A DNA stretch of 7,746 nucleotides from Gammaproteobacteria bacterium (GTDB taxonomy: Bacteria; Pseudomonadota; Gammaproteobacteria; Tenderiales; Tenderiaceae). Numbering within the stretch: position 1 is the stretch's first letter; each line of letters begins with the position of its first letter. The stretch lies in assembly GCA_027001525.1 (NCBI GenBank), contig JALTMR010000072.1, positions 1 through 7,746 of the forward strand, written 5' to 3'. The notes beneath the pieces are model-generated. The model had not been told where the DNA came from and ran no database searches. It saw only the letters and a program-made list of their open reading frames with translations. A program made the position numbers and the translations under genes. Shown here in pieces: positions 1 through 7,711 of the stretch.

Positions 1-1725
1 GTCCAGGGCCTTTTGATGTGGAAATTCGGCCTCTATCGAGGGGTGTGGCGATTCGCCAGTCTTCCTGATCTTTGGAATATTATTCGGGCGTCTGTTTTTG
101 GCATGCTGGCCATAGCCTTGTCGCTTTTCCTCATGAGCAGACTGGAAGGTGTGCCTCGAACGAGTCTGCTGTTATACCCCCTGTTTCTTGTGATGGCTTT
201 GAGTGGGCCGAGGCTGCTGTTCAGAGTGTGGAAGGATTATCGCCTCAATTTGGCGGTCAGTCCTGATGCCAAGCGTGTACTTGTGCTGGGGGCGGGTCGT
301 GCCGGTGAGATGCTCGTACGCGAGATGTATCGAGACAAGGACTATTGTCCGGTTGGATTGGTGGATGATAATCCGCGGCTGAAAGGGGCCAAGGTTCAAG
401 GGTTGCCTGTTCTCGGCTCCATGGCAGAGCTGCACGACATTATTGAAGAGCGCGATGTGAATTTGGTGATCATTGCCATGCCTTCTGCGAGTACATCTCA
501 ATTGCGTGGTGTTGTCGAAAAAATCGAAGAGACAGGGGTTGCTTTTCGTACGCTGCCTCACATTGATGATCTTGTGACGGGACGCTCCGCAATCAACGAG
601 TTGCGGGAGGTCGCCATCGACGATTTGTTGGGACGGGATCCTGTATCCCTGGATTGGCAAAAAATTAGCGAAAGGCTGGCTGGTAAGGTGGCATTGGTCA
701 GCGGTGGTGGCGGCTCCATCGGCTCGGAGTTATGCCGGCAAATTGCCCGGTTCGGTCCGTCCCGGCTGGTTATTGTTGAGCAGTCCGAGTATCAGCTGTA
801 TGAAATAGAGATGGAATTGACGGACAATTTTCCTAGCCTCACCATCGTGCCTTGTTTGGTGGATGTGTGTGATGCGGTGGCCGTTAATCGAGTGATGGAG
901 AGGAATCGTCCCGATGCTATCTTTCATGCAGCTGCCTACAAGCACGTTCCCATGTTGGAACATCAGCCTAGAGAGGCTGTCAGGAATAATGTCTTAGGTA
1001 CCCGCACCTTGGCTTTAGCTGCAGATAAATACGATTGTGGCACTTTTGTAATGGTGTCGACGGACAAGGCGGTGAATCCCGCAAATATCATGGGAGCTAC
1101 CAAGAGGACGGCCGAAATTTTTTGTCAGGCCATGGATCGCTGTTCCAGGACGAATTACATTACTGTACGTTTTGGCAATGTTTTGGGTTCTGCCGGGAGT
1201 GTGGTGCCCCTGTTTCAGCGGCAAATTGAACAGGGTGGCCCGGTTACCGTGACGCATCCTGATATCACTCGTTACTTTATGACGATTCCGGAGGCTTCTC
1301 AGCTCATATTACAGGCTGCCTCATTGGGTGGTGGCGGCGAGATTTTTGTGTTGGATATGGGGGAGCCCATAAAAATCCGCTATTTGGCGGAGCAAATGAT
1401 TAAGTTGTCCGGTAAGACCCCAGGCCGGGATGTTCACATCAGTTACACCGGGCTCCGTCCAGGTGAAAAGCTCTATGAAGAGTTGTTTCATGACCAGGAA
1501 AATTTAATTGGTACGGCGCATGAAAAGATATTTCTGGCACAAAGCCGGGCCGTAGATCGTGAATTAGTTGAGCCTGTTGTCGTCGAAATGGCCGAAGCCT
1601 GTGATATATATGATAACGATGCACTGCCAGTGTTACTCAGGCAGTTGGTGCCTGAGATGGGGGCGTGTGGCATCGACAATAACAATAAAATAATTCCTTT
1701 TGAGAGAGCGACTGCAAACCAATGA
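1..1725 (+). CDS. wbpM: UDP-GlcNAc C6-dehydratase, WbpM/CapD family, 5' partial
   Basis: The frame is open from base 1, so the 574 visible residues are the C-terminal part of a longer protein; WbpM is about 665 residues, so roughly 90 N-terminal residues with the first membrane helices are missing. The visible part begins with a [13 protein letters not shown] segment, then two hydrophobic helices (about residues 27-46 and 54-74). A first Rossmann domain follows (GAGRAG near 97-102), then the catalytic dehydratase domain with [10 protein letters not shown] (about 234-243), [20 protein letters not shown] and MGATK. The methionine in MGATK sits where short SDR enzymes have tyrosine, the S-M-K triad known for Wbp[11 protein letters not shown] and [11 protein letters not shown] close the domain. 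Family members convert UDP-GlcNAc to the UDP-4-keto-6-deoxy sugar at the inner membrane for O-antigen or related glycans. The exact glycan is not shown by the sequence. Confidence 0.93.
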   Translation, partial: VQGLLMWKFGLYRGVWRFASLPDLWNIIRASVFGMLAIALSLFLMSRLEGVPRTSLLLYPLFLVMALSGPRLLFRVWKDYRLNLAVSPDAKRVLVLGAGRAGEMLVREMYRDKDYCPVGLVDDNPRLKGAKVQGLPVLGSMAELHDIIEERDVNLVIIAMPSASTSQLRGVVEKIEETGVAFRTLPHIDDLVTGRSAINELREVAIDDLLGRDPVSLDWQKISERLAGKVALVSGGGGSIGSELCRQIARFGPSRLVIVEQSEYQLYEIEMELTDNFPSLTIVPCLVDVCDAVAVNRVMERNRPDAIFHAAAYKHVPMLEHQPREAVRNNVLGTRTLALAADKYDCGTFVMVSTDKAVNPANIMGATKRTAEIFCQAMDRCSRTNYITVRFGNVLGSAGSVVPLFQRQIEQGGPVTVTHPDITRYFMTIPEASQLILQAASLGGGGEIFVLDMGEPIKIRYLAEQMIKLSGKTPGRDVHISYTGLRPGEKLYEELFHDQENLIGTAHEKIFLAQSRAVDRELVEPVVVEMAEACDIYDNDALPVLLRQLVPEMGACGIDNNNKIIPFERATANQ

Positions 1726-2606
1726 AAGTAAGAAAAGCTGTATTTCCTGTAGCGGGCATGGGAACCCGCTTCCTGCCAGCAACGAAAGCCAACCCTAAAG
1801 AGATGTTGCCTGTGGTGGATAAGCCACTTATTCAGTATGCGGCTGAAGAGGCCATTGCTGCGGGTATTGAAGAGCTGATATTTGTCACCAGCAGCAGTAA
1901 GCGAGCGATCGAAGATCACTTTGACAAGAATTATGAACTGGAAAGTGAGTTGGAGAAGCGCGGTAAGGAGTCGTTGCTTGATATTGTGCGTGGTGTGGTG
2001 CCCAAGGGTATTTCTTGTGTCTACGTACGCCAGGCTGATGCATTGGGGTTGGGGCATGCGGTGTTGTGTGCCAAACCCGTGGTGGGGAACGAACCGTTTG
2101 CGGTGATTCTGGCCGATGATTTGATTAATGGGGGCGGGCGCACCTGTCTGACCCAGATGACTCAGGTTTTTGCTCAGCACCAATGTAGCGTATTAGGGGT
2201 CGAGCGAGTTGATCCTTCTGCTACGGATAAGTACGGTATTGTTAAATCAGAAGCGCTAAGTGGTCGTACGGAGCGCGTTGAAAATATCGTTGAAAAGCCA
2301 AAGCCGGATGTGGCCCCGTCCAACTTGGCTGTGGTTGGTCGTTACATTCTGATGCCGGAGATTTTTGGCTTGCTGGAGCAGACGGGCCGGGGGGCAGGTA
2401 ATGAGATCCAGCTGACCGATGCTATTGCCCAGCTGCTCAATCAAGATCAGGTTCTGGCCTATGAATTTCAGGGCAAGCGCTATGACTGTGGTGATAAACT
2501 GGGCTATTTGCAAGCCACCGTAGAGTACGCGCTGGAGCATGAGCAGTTAGGCGATCAGTTTCGAGCCTATCTTAAATCGTTTGTGTGTGAAACCGATTTG
2601 GGGTAG
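1722..2606 (+). CDS. galU: UTP-glucose-1-phosphate uridylyltransferase
   Basis: This 294-residue cytoplasmic nucleotidyltransferase makes UDP-glucose from UTP and glucose-1-phosphate, feeding LPS core, capsule and other glycans. It carries the nucleotide-binding motif [11 protein letters not shown] (residues 12-22) followed by [11 protein letters not shown], then [12 protein letters not shown] (103-114), ADD (131-133, metal/nucleotide site), EKPKP (191-195), NEIQLTD (227-233) and YDCGDKLGY (254-262). These features and the length match bacterial GalU rather than RfbA or GlmU. The ATG overlaps the TGA of the upstream dehydratase in an ATGA junction. No good Shine-Dalgarno lies at normal spacing (GAGAG is about 15 bases away), so translation is probably coupled to the upstream gene. 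A close paralogue such as GalF is unlikely because the catalytic motifs are intact. Confidence 0.96.
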   Translation: MKVRKAVFPVAGMGTRFLPATKANPKEMLPVVDKPLIQYAAEEAIAAGIEELIFVTSSSKRAIEDHFDKNYELESELEKRGKESLLDIVRGVVPKGISCVYVRQADALGLGHAVLCAKPVVGNEPFAVILADDLINGGGRTCLTQMTQVFAQHQCSVLGVERVDPSATDKYGIVKSEALSGRTERVENIVEKPKPDVAPSNLAVVGRYILMPEIFGLLEQTGRGAGNEIQLTDAIAQLLNQDQVLAYEFQGKRYDCGDKLGYLQATVEYALEHEQLGDQFRAYLKSFVCETDLG

Positions 2607-2615
2607 TCGCCGCTT

Positions 2616-2640
2616 GATGCACAGGGCCCTTCTGTGCATC
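2616..2640 (+). terminator. Perfect 9-bp hairpin after galU, possible terminator
   Basis: GATGCACAG (2616-2624) and CTGTGCATC (2632-2640) are exact reverse complements around a 7-base loop, starting 10 bases after the galU stop. The position suggests the end of the dehydratase-galU transcript. No T-run follows, so a classical intrinsic terminator is not supported; it may assist Rho-dependent termination or protect the mRNA 3' end. Confidence 0.45.
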
Positions 2641-2677
2641 TCGCTCATCTGTGGTGCGTTTAGCGGCCCGGATGAGG

Positions 2678-2683
2678 TAGAAT
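2678..2683 (+). promoter_or_regulatory. Candidate -10 box of cysM promoter
   Basis: TAGAAT (five of six matches to TATAAT) ends 7 bases before the cysM ATG. The -35 position at 17-base spacing reads TGCGTT, a poor match. Transcription from here would start at or very near the ATG, giving a leaderless or near-leaderless mRNA. The lack of a Shine-Dalgarno at normal distance agrees with this. Inferred from sequence only. Confidence 0.4.
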
Positions 2684-2690
2684 CCCCTCC

Positions 2691-3581
2691 ATGAATTTTC
2701 CTACACTAGAAGACTTTGTTGGTCATACGCCGCTGGTCCGTCTGCAGCGATTGTCGACAAACAGTTCGAACCACATTCTCGTTAAGCTCGAAGGCAATAA
2801 CCCCGCGGGGTCTGTGAAAGACAGGCCCGCACTCAGCATGATTAACCATGCTGAAACACGGGGGGATATCTCACCCGGTGATACGCTGATTGAGGCCACT
2901 AGCGGTAACACCGGCATCGCGCTGGCAATGGCGGCAGCGATCAAGGGTTATCGAATGGTATTGATCATGCCAGAAAATATGAGCATGGAACGGCGGGCTT
3001 TGATGAAAGCTTATGGCGCCGAAATTGTGCTGACCCCGAAAGAGGGAAGCATGGAGGCCGCCATCGATCTCGCCGCTGAAATGGAGTCACGAGGCGAAGG
3101 CAAAGTGTTGAATCAATTTGCCAACCCGGATAATCCTTGTGCCCACTATGAAGGCACCGGCCCGGAGATATGGCGTGATACGCGAGGGACAATCACCCAC
3201 TTTGTCAGTGCGATGGGCACGACGGGAACAATCATGGGGACCTCTCGCTACCTGAAAGAGCAGAACGCAAATATCGAGATCGTAGGTGTTCAGCCTGCCG
3301 ATGGCGCGAGTATTCCCGGTATTCGTCGCTGGCCCCAGGAGTACATGCCCAAAATATACGAACCTGATCGTGTTGATCGCATTATCGACGTGTCACAATC
3401 TGCCGCCGAAGAGACAGCCAGAGCGCTCGCAGTCCGGGAGGGTATTTTTGCAGGCATCTCGTCCGGGGGTGCGGTCAGCGCAGCATTGCGCCTTGCTGAT
3501 GAGGTGGAAAATGCGGTGATTGTGGTCATCATTTGTGATCGCGGTGACCGCTACCTTTCCACTGGCGTCTATCCTCAGTAG
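2691..3581 (+). CDS. cysM: Cysteine synthase B (O-acetylserine sulfhydrylase)
   Basis: This 296-residue PLP enzyme of fold type II makes cysteine from O-acetylserine and sulfide; CysM-type enzymes also use thiosulfate to give S-sulfocysteine. The PLP lysine is K43 in NNPAGSVKDRPA. The substrate loop TSGNTG is at 70-75, the phosphate-binding loop GTTGT at 176-180, and GISSGG at 255-260. The C-terminal ICDRGDRYLSTG (281-292) is typical. IRRWP (211-215) and the cysteine at 282, where CysK has serine, point to CysM rather than CysK. Length is close to the E. coli enzyme (303). Starting at ATG 2691 gives the usual family N-terminus (TLEDFVGHTPLVRL). It is 84 bases from galU and 40 bases before rlmD. 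No regulator or other sulfur gene is visible nearby, so its link to the sugar genes is probably only positional. Confidence 0.95.
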   Translation: MNFPTLEDFVGHTPLVRLQRLSTNSSNHILVKLEGNNPAGSVKDRPALSMINHAETRGDISPGDTLIEATSGNTGIALAMAAAIKGYRMVLIMPENMSMERRALMKAYGAEIVLTPKEGSMEAAIDLAAEMESRGEGKVLNQFANPDNPCAHYEGTGPEIWRDTRGTITHFVSAMGTTGTIMGTSRYLKEQNANIEIVGVQPADGASIPGIRRWPQEYMPKIYEPDRVDRIIDVSQSAAEETARALAVREGIFAGISSGGAVSAALRLADEVENAVIVVIICDRGDRYLSTGVYPQ

Positions 3582-3621
3582 TTGTATTCGAATTACTCTA
3601 CTTTTTTTGTAAAGAGAACCC

Positions 3622-4959
3622 ATGTTGCGTCGTCGTAAGCGTAAAAAGCAGTTGCCGGAAGCACCGGAAAGAGCCCATATAGAATCACTGAGCCATGAAG
3701 GCCGGGGCGTTGCCCGTCTCGAGGGTAAAACGGTCTTTATCGAAGGTGCCTTGCCTGGCGAGGAGGTCATGTTCAAGTACGTTGCTCAGCAAAAACGTTA
3801 CGATGAAGGCGTGGCTGTTGAGGTGCTAGAGGCATCGCCTGACCGGGTTGAACCCCGTTGCCCCCATTTTGGGGTGTGTGGAGGTTGCAGCCTTCAGCAC
3901 ATGCACCCCGCAAAGCAGATACTGGCCAAGCAACAGATTATGCTGGACCATTTTAAGCATATTGGTGGAGGCATCGTTCCCAAAGAGATCGTGGAGCCAT
4001 TGACCGGAGACCTATGGGGCTATCGGCGCAAGGCGCGTATGGGAGCCAAATTTGTCGCCAAGAAAGAGTCCGTCCTGGTGGGTTTTCGCGAGAAACGATC
4101 CGGCTTCCTTGCTGATCTAAACCAGTGTGATGTGCTGCATCCCGCCGTTGGGCAGAAAATTACAGCGTTGCGTGAGTTGATCGCTGGCCTGAGCATATAC
4201 AGTCGGTTACCACAGATCGAAGTGGCTATGGGTGACGATGTTGTGGCGCTGGTCTTTCGTCACCTTGAGCCCCTGAGTAGCGCTGACTTGGGCCAGTTGG
4301 CGGACTTCGGCAAAGCGAACGGTATTCACATATACCTCCAGCCCAAAGGGCCAGACAGCATTCATTTGCTTTGGCCGGAGGAATCTACCCTGAGTTACCG
4401 GCTGCCCGAATACGATTTGGAAATGCTATTCAAGCCGAGCGACTTTACCCAAGTCAACAGCAGCATCAATCAGAAGATGATTTCCAGGGCGATCGAGTGG
4501 CTCGATCCGCAGCCCCAAGAGCGCGTGCTGGATCTATTCTGTGGTCTAGGAAATTTTACCTTGCCATTAGCCAGAAAATCAGAGCATGTTGTCGGCGTAG
4601 AGGGGGAAGATCAGTTGGTTGAGCGTGGCCGCGAAAATGCAAACCATAATGGCTTGACGAATGTGGAATTCTACGGTGCAGACTTAAGCAAAGAACCCCA
4701 TGAGCAGCCCTGGTTTGGTAGTGGTTTCGACAAAATCTTACTGGACCCCCCGCGCAGTGGGGCATTCGACATCGTTAAATACTTGCCGAAGTTTGGTGCC
4801 TCCAAGATTGTTTACGTTTCCTGCAATCCCGCCACCTTGGCCCGGGATGCTGAAGTACTCGTAAATGAAGGTTATAAGCTCAAAAAGGCGGGTGTGATGG
4901 ATATGTTTCCCCATACTACGCATGTTGAGTCTATTGCCTTGTTTGAAAAGGCTAAGTAG
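3622..4959 (+). CDS. rlmD: 23S rRNA (uracil-1939-C5)-methyltransferase RlmD
   Basis: This 445-residue protein (formerly RumA) methylates U1939 of 23S rRNA using S-adenosylmethionine. A basic N-terminus (RRRKRKK) precedes a TRAM RNA-binding domain (about 16-72). Four cysteines, C80, C86, C89 and C169, have almost the spacing of the [4Fe-4S] ligands of E. coli RumA (74, 80, 83, 162). SDFTQVN lies at 273-279, the SAM-binding motif [10 protein letters not shown] at 303-312 and DPPRSG at 375-380. The catalytic cysteine is C401 in [10 protein letters not shown] and the general base is E436 in HVESIAL; their 35-residue separation equals that of C389 and E424 in E. coli. TrmA and RlmC are less likely given the TRAM domain and cluster cysteines. 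AAGAG at 3612-3616 is a suitable Shine-Dalgarno. In Pseudomonas this gene usually lies between cysM and relA; relA is absent here. Confidence 0.95.
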   Translation: MLRRRKRKKQLPEAPERAHIESLSHEGRGVARLEGKTVFIEGALPGEEVMFKYVAQQKRYDEGVAVEVLEASPDRVEPRCPHFGVCGGCSLQHMHPAKQILAKQQIMLDHFKHIGGGIVPKEIVEPLTGDLWGYRRKARMGAKFVAKKESVLVGFREKRSGFLADLNQCDVLHPAVGQKITALRELIAGLSIYSRLPQIEVAMGDDVVALVFRHLEPLSSADLGQLADFGKANGIHIYLQPKGPDSIHLLWPEESTLSYRLPEYDLEMLFKPSDFTQVNSSINQKMISRAIEWLDPQPQERVLDLFCGLGNFTLPLARKSEHVVGVEGEDQLVERGRENANHNGLTNVEFYGADLSKEPHEQPWFGSGFDKILLDPPRSGAFDIVKYLPKFGASKIVYVSCNPATLARDAEVLVNEGYKLKKAGVMDMFPHTTHVESIALFEKAK

Positions 4960-4976
4960 CTGTGTTCGGTGATATT

Positions 4977-4990
4977 GTATATGCTATACG
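4977..4990 (+). promoter_or_regulatory. Palindrome with extended -10-like sequence, possible rfb promoter
   Basis: GTATA (4977-4981) and TATAC (4985-4989) form an inverted repeat around TGC. The same bases read TGC-TATACG, an extended -10 motif with four of six matches to TATAAT. The -35 region is poor. If active, it would give the rfb operon a leader of about 220 bases including the downstream hairpins. Weak inference. Confidence 0.22.
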
Positions 4991-4996
4991 CATGGG

Positions 4997-5043
4997 GGCG
5001 GCTCATAATGCCGCTGGGCGGATGTCTTCTTTCTTATGTTTTT
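4997..5043 (+). terminator. Weak terminator candidate downstream of rlmD
   Basis: GCGGC (4998-5002) pairs with GCCGC (5010-5014) around a 7-base loop, extendable by one G-T pair. A T-rich stretch begins about 10 bases later (5025-5043). The gap between stem and T-run makes this a poor intrinsic terminator. It is listed because it is the only such structure just after rlmD. Confidence 0.2.
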
Positions 5044-5112
5044 AACTGGTTGTATCCATTACAATTACTTACAGCGAAAAATAAGGGAAGTGGATTCAGC
5101 TTGTGGCAGTTT

Positions 5113-5133
5113 TAGGGTATTGAAGCTACCCTA
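5113..5133 (+). repeat. 7-bp hairpin in the rfb leader, loop containing TTGAAG
   Basis: TAGGGTA (5113-5119) and TACCCTA (5127-5133) are exact reverse complements around the loop TTGAAGC. Two further T-G pairs could extend the stem. It lies about 80 bases upstream of the rfbB start and directly before a second hairpin with a related loop. No T-run follows, so it does not look like a terminator. A regulatory role is unproven. Confidence 0.45.
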
Positions 5134-5164
5134 GGTCTAACTATTTGAAGTAGTTAATCTGACC
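5134..5164 (+). repeat. Second leader hairpin with matching loop TTTGAAG
   Basis: TAACTA (5138-5143) pairs exactly with TAGTTA (5151-5156) around the loop TTTGAAG. Beyond it GGTC (5134-5137) is complementary to GACC (5161-5164), giving an outer 4-bp stem with a 4-base bulge (ATCT) on the 3' side. It starts right after the first hairpin and its TTGAAG is 25 bases downstream of the first. Confidence 0.42.
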
Positions 5165-5203
5165 AGTCTAGCGGGCTGGATGACGATGTAACATAGATAC
5201 ACA

Positions 5204-5208
5204 GGGAG
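5204..5208 (+). promoter_or_regulatory. rfbB: Shine-Dalgarno that fixes the rfbB start
   Basis: GGGAG lies 6 bases before GTG 5215. A TGA in the rfbB frame at 5209-5211 rules out any earlier start. The nearby ATG at 5211 is out of frame and only 2 bases from the Shine-Dalgarno, so GTG 5215 is the supported start. Confidence 0.75.
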
Positions 5209-5214
5209 TGATGG

Positions 5215-6285
5215 GTGGGCACGATTGTAGTAACGGGTGGGGCAGGCTTTATTGGTGCCAATTTTGTACTTGATTGGCTCTCGATTAATCAAGATACCAA
5301 GGTAATTAACCTAGACGCGCTGACCTATGCAGGGAATTTGGAAAATTTAACGAGTCTTCAGAGTGACCCCAGACACATCTTCGTTAAGGCAGACATAGCT
5401 GACCAAGGTGTTGTTGAAAATCTACTGAAGGAACATCGCCCCGGTGCCATCGTTAACTTTGCCGCCGAGAGTCATGTGGATCGGTCTATACATAGCCCCG
5501 AAGCATTTCTCAAAACCAATGTTATGGGGACGTTTCATCTGCTAGAGGCGGTCCGTCACTATTGGGAAGAACTGCCAGCGAACGATAAGGCAGCGTTTCG
5601 TTTTCTGCACGTCTCAACGGATGAAGTGTACGGCTCACTGGAACTCGACGACCCCGCGTTTACTGAAAAAAACCAATACGCGCCCAACAGTCCTTATTCA
5701 GCATCTAAGGCATCATCGGATCATTTGGTTCGCGCTTATCATCACACCTATGGTCTGCCCACGTTGACCACTAACTGTTCCAATAATTACGGTCCATACC
5801 AATTTCCGGAAAAGCTGATTCCGTTGCTGATCATGAACGCCTTGGCCGGCAAGGATCTGCCCATCTACGGCGACGGTCAGAACATTCGTGATTGGCTGTA
5901 TGTTGGTGACCACTGTTCAGCCATTCGAACTGTGCTATCGAAAGGTAGGGTTGGCGGCGTTTATAACATAGGCGGTAATTACGAAAAAACGAACGTTGAT
6001 ATCGTGAACACCGTCTGCACCATATTGGATGAAATGGCTCCGGCCTCTCCTCATAAACCGCATAATAGCCTCATTACTTTTGTAAAAGACCGTCCAGGCC
6101 ACGATCGGCGTTATGCGATAGATCCAACAAAAATGAAATCAGAACTTCACTGGCAGCCTGCAGAGACATTTGAGTCCGGTATTAGAAAAACGGTCGATTG
6201 GTATCTCAATAATCAAGCGTGGGTAGAGAACGTCATCAGCGGAAGCTACCAGAACTGGGTAGAAGAAAACTACGGAGCAAGATAA
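5215..6285 (+). CDS. rfbB: dTDP-glucose 4,6-dehydratase
   Basis: This 356-residue extended SDR enzyme (RmlB) converts dTDP-glucose to dTDP-4-keto-6-deoxyglucose with bound NAD, the second step of dTDP-L-rhamnose synthesis. The NAD motif TGGAGFIG is at 7-14, [11 protein letters not shown] at 82-92, and the catalytic STDEVYG at 134-140 with the D-E pair (136-137) typical of 4,6-dehydratases. YSASK (Y161, K165) supplies the SDR tyrosine and lysine. [24 protein letters not shown] and [12 protein letters not shown] complete the substrate site. These distinguish it from UDP-glucose epimerase GalE. It begins with GTG behind a good GGGAG. It is the first gene of the rfb operon and its TAA shares one base with the rfbA ATG. 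A long leader with hairpins precedes it. Confidence 0.96.
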   Translation: MGTIVVTGGAGFIGANFVLDWLSINQDTKVINLDALTYAGNLENLTSLQSDPRHIFVKADIADQGVVENLLKEHRPGAIVNFAAESHVDRSIHSPEAFLKTNVMGTFHLLEAVRHYWEELPANDKAAFRFLHVSTDEVYGSLELDDPAFTEKNQYAPNSPYSASKASSDHLVRAYHHTYGLPTLTTNCSNNYGPYQFPEKLIPLLIMNALAGKDLPIYGDGQNIRDWLYVGDHCSAIRTVLSKGRVGGVYNIGGNYEKTNVDIVNTVCTILDEMAPASPHKPHNSLITFVKDRPGHDRRYAIDPTKMKSELHWQPAETFESGIRKTVDWYLNNQAWVENVISGSYQNWVEENYGAR

Positions 6286-7169
6286 TGGCACGTAAAGGAA
6301 TTATTCTTGCTGGTGGCTCTGGTACACGTTTATACCCTGTCACGCAAGCCGTATCAAAGCAGCTCTTGCCTATCTACGATAAGCCGATGATCTACTATCC
6401 TTTATCGACGCTTATGTATGCAGGTATTCGGGATATCCTGGTTATATCAACGCCGGAAGACACTCCCCGGTTTGAATCTCTACTAAAAGATGGCAGTCAA
6501 TGGGGGATTAATATTCAGTACGCCGTTCAGCCTACGCCAGACGGTCTAGCCCAGGCATTTCTCATTGGTAAAGATTTTATAGGTAATGATTCATGCACTT
6601 TGGTGCTCGGTGACAATATTTTCTACGGGCATGATTTTTCCTCAATGCTGAAAAAATCATACGATCAAGAAAAAGGTGCAACGGTCTTTGCTTATCAAGT
6701 TAATGACCCTGAGCGATATGGTGTGATTGACTTTGACTGTGAAAACCGCGCAGTGAGCCTTACAGAAAAACCGGTCAATCCTAAATCTAATTTTGCTGTT
6801 ACCGGGCTCTATTTTTATGATAATCAAGTGGTCGATATCGCTGCAGAGGTGAGACCTTCATCAAGAGGCGAGCTGGAAATTACCGATATCAACAAACGTT
6901 ATCTGGACATGGGTCAGCTTAATGTGGCCCGCTTGGGAAGGGGCTTTGCATGGCTCGATACAGGTACGCACTACTCACTCTTGGAAGCATCTCAATTCGT
7001 TGAAGTACTCGAAAGGCGTCAAGGGCTAAAAATCGCGTGCCCCGAGGAAATTGCATGGCGAATGAGGTATATCGATAGTGGGCAGCTAGAAACGCTAGCC
7101 CAGCCTTTAAAGAAAAATGGTTACGGGCAATACCTGCTTCGCCTGTTGAAACAGGAGAAGTGTTTGTGA
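6285..7169 (+). CDS. rfbA: Glucose-1-phosphate thymidylyltransferase
   Basis: This 294-residue enzyme (RmlA) joins dTTP and glucose-1-phosphate to dTDP-glucose, the first and usually feedback-controlled step of dTDP-L-rhamnose synthesis. It has GGSGTRLYP (10-18), K25 in [22 protein letters not shown] (108-111, metal aspartate D110), RYGV, EKP (161-163), GELEITDIN (205-213) and WLDTGTH (223-229, metal aspartate D225). The ATG at 6285 gives the family N-terminus [13 protein letters not shown] and has GGAG at 6274-6277. The frame is open upstream to 6219, but that would add 22 atypical residues inside rfbB. The start overlaps the rfbB stop by one base (TAATG). Sample lines here are about 38-50% G+C, lower than in rlmD. 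The similarity to GalU is only at fold level. Confidence 0.96.
   Translation: MARKGIILAGGSGTRLYPVTQAVSKQLLPIYDKPMIYYPLSTLMYAGIRDILVISTPEDTPRFESLLKDGSQWGINIQYAVQPTPDGLAQAFLIGKDFIGNDSCTLVLGDNIFYGHDFSSMLKKSYDQEKGATVFAYQVNDPERYGVIDFDCENRAVSLTEKPVNPKSNFAVTGLYFYDNQVVDIAAEVRPSSRGELEITDINKRYLDMGQLNVARLGRGFAWLDTGTHYSLLEASQFVEVLERRQGLKIACPEEIAWRMRYIDSGQLETLAQPLKKNGYGQYLLRLLKQEKCL
7153..7158 (+). promoter_or_regulatory. rfbC: Shine-Dalgarno that decides the rfbC start
   Basis: AGGAGA lies 7 bases before GTG 7166 but only 1 base before the in-frame GTG 7160. The downstream GTG is therefore the better start, and it forms a GTGA overlap with the rfbA stop. Confidence 0.7.
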
Positions 7170-7711
7170 GGTTTACACCAACCCGTATTCAAGATGTGGT
7201 TATCATCGAGCCAAAAGTATTTGGTGATGATCGTGGCTTCTTCTTCGAGAGTTTCAACCTACAGCAGTTTAACGATGCAATAGGTGGAAATTACGAATTC
7301 GTCCAAGACAACCACTCAAAATCTAAAAAGAACGTACTGCGAGGGTTGCACTACCAAATCCAACAAGCGCAGGGAAAGCTGGTGCGAGTCGTTTCCGGCG
7401 AAGTTTTTGACGTAGCGGTAGACATTAGAAAGAACTCCCCAACCTTTGGCGAGTGGGTGGGTGAACGGCTCTCCGAGGACAATAAAAAACAACTTTGGGT
7501 ACCGCCTGGCTTTGCTCATGGTTTTATCGTGCTGAGCGACACCGCCGAATTTCTTTATAAAACCACCGATTACTATGCGCCAGAACATGAGCGCTGTATC
7601 GCCTGGAATGATCCCGAACTCAATATTGATTGGCACGCTTCCGGGCAACCGGAATTGTCTGAAAAAGATAAGCAGGGAACAGCGCTGAAACACGCCGAGG
7701 TGTATGCGTGA
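7166..7711 (+). CDS. rfbC: dTDP-4-dehydrorhamnose 3,5-epimerase
   Basis: This 181-residue cupin enzyme (RmlC) epimerises C3 and C5 of dTDP-4-keto-6-deoxyglucose, the third step to dTDP-L-rhamnose. It shows [17 protein letters not shown] (15-31), QDNHSKS (47-53), VLRGLHYQ (57-64) with the catalytic histidine H62, [19 protein letters not shown] (70-88), [10 protein letters not shown] (111-120), YKTTDYY (131-137), and LSEKDK (164-169) with the conserved aspartate D168. Length is normal for the family. I chose GTG 7166 over GTG 7160 because of Shine-Dalgarno spacing and the 4-base overlap with rfbA; the earlier start would add only two residues. Its stop overlaps the next gene by 4 bases. Confidence 0.95.
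   Translation: MRFTPTRIQDVVIIEPKVFGDDRGFFFESFNLQQFNDAIGGNYEFVQDNHSKSKKNVLRGLHYQIQQAQGKLVRVVSGEVFDVAVDIRKNSPTFGEWVGERLSEDNKKQLWVPPGFAHGFIVLSDTAEFLYKTTDYYAPEHERCIAWNDPELNIDWHASGQPELSEKDKQGTALKHAEVYA

Larger units (their letters stand above)
4960..5214. other. Non-coding region between rlmD and rfbB
   Basis: This 255-base stretch shows no convincing gene in any frame. It holds a small GTATA/TATAC palindrome with an extended -10-like sequence, a weak GC hairpin followed at a distance by a T-rich run (5025-5043), a TACAAT hexamer at 5060-5065, two adjacent hairpins (5113-5164), and the ribosome binding site of rfbB. It probably contains the 3' end of the rlmD transcript and the promoter and leader of the rfb operon, but none of these can be fixed with confidence. 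Confidence 0.6.

Noticed and set aside
13..18. TTG at 13 or ATG at 16 as the real start of the dehydratase
   Set aside because: The frame is open to base 1 and the protein would begin inside the membrane domain, so the gene is cut by the window edge.
172..660. 162-codon minus-strand open frame inside the dehydratase gene
   Set aside because: Antisense shadow of a gene with strong motif support; no recognisable domain.
1488..2183. 231-codon open frame on the minus strand across the dehydratase-galU junction
   Set aside because: It lies opposite two clearly recognised genes, shows no family motif, and has the composition expected of an antisense shadow.
3582..3621. Promoter for rlmD in the cysM-rlmD gap
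   Set aside because: TTGTAT at 3582 could be a -35 box but no acceptable -10 lies at the right distance; co-transcription with cysM is more likely.
5122..5131. ops/JUMPstart-like GGTAGC on the minus strand in the rfb leader
   Set aside because: The match is a short core read in the wrong direction for rfb and is part of the first hairpin stem; no plus-strand GGCGGTAGC element was found.
5085..5208. Several GGA triplets in the rfb leader as CsrA/RsmA sites
   Set aside because: Four GGA triplets in 255 bases is about what chance gives, and none sits in a hairpin loop.
6219..6284. Longer rfbA beginning at 6219
   Set aside because: The extra 22 residues are highly basic, lie within rfbB, and are absent from the RmlA family; ATG 6285 has its own GGAG.
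7160..7165. rfbC start at GTG 7160
   Set aside because: Only one base separates it from AGGAGA; GTG 7166 has normal spacing.
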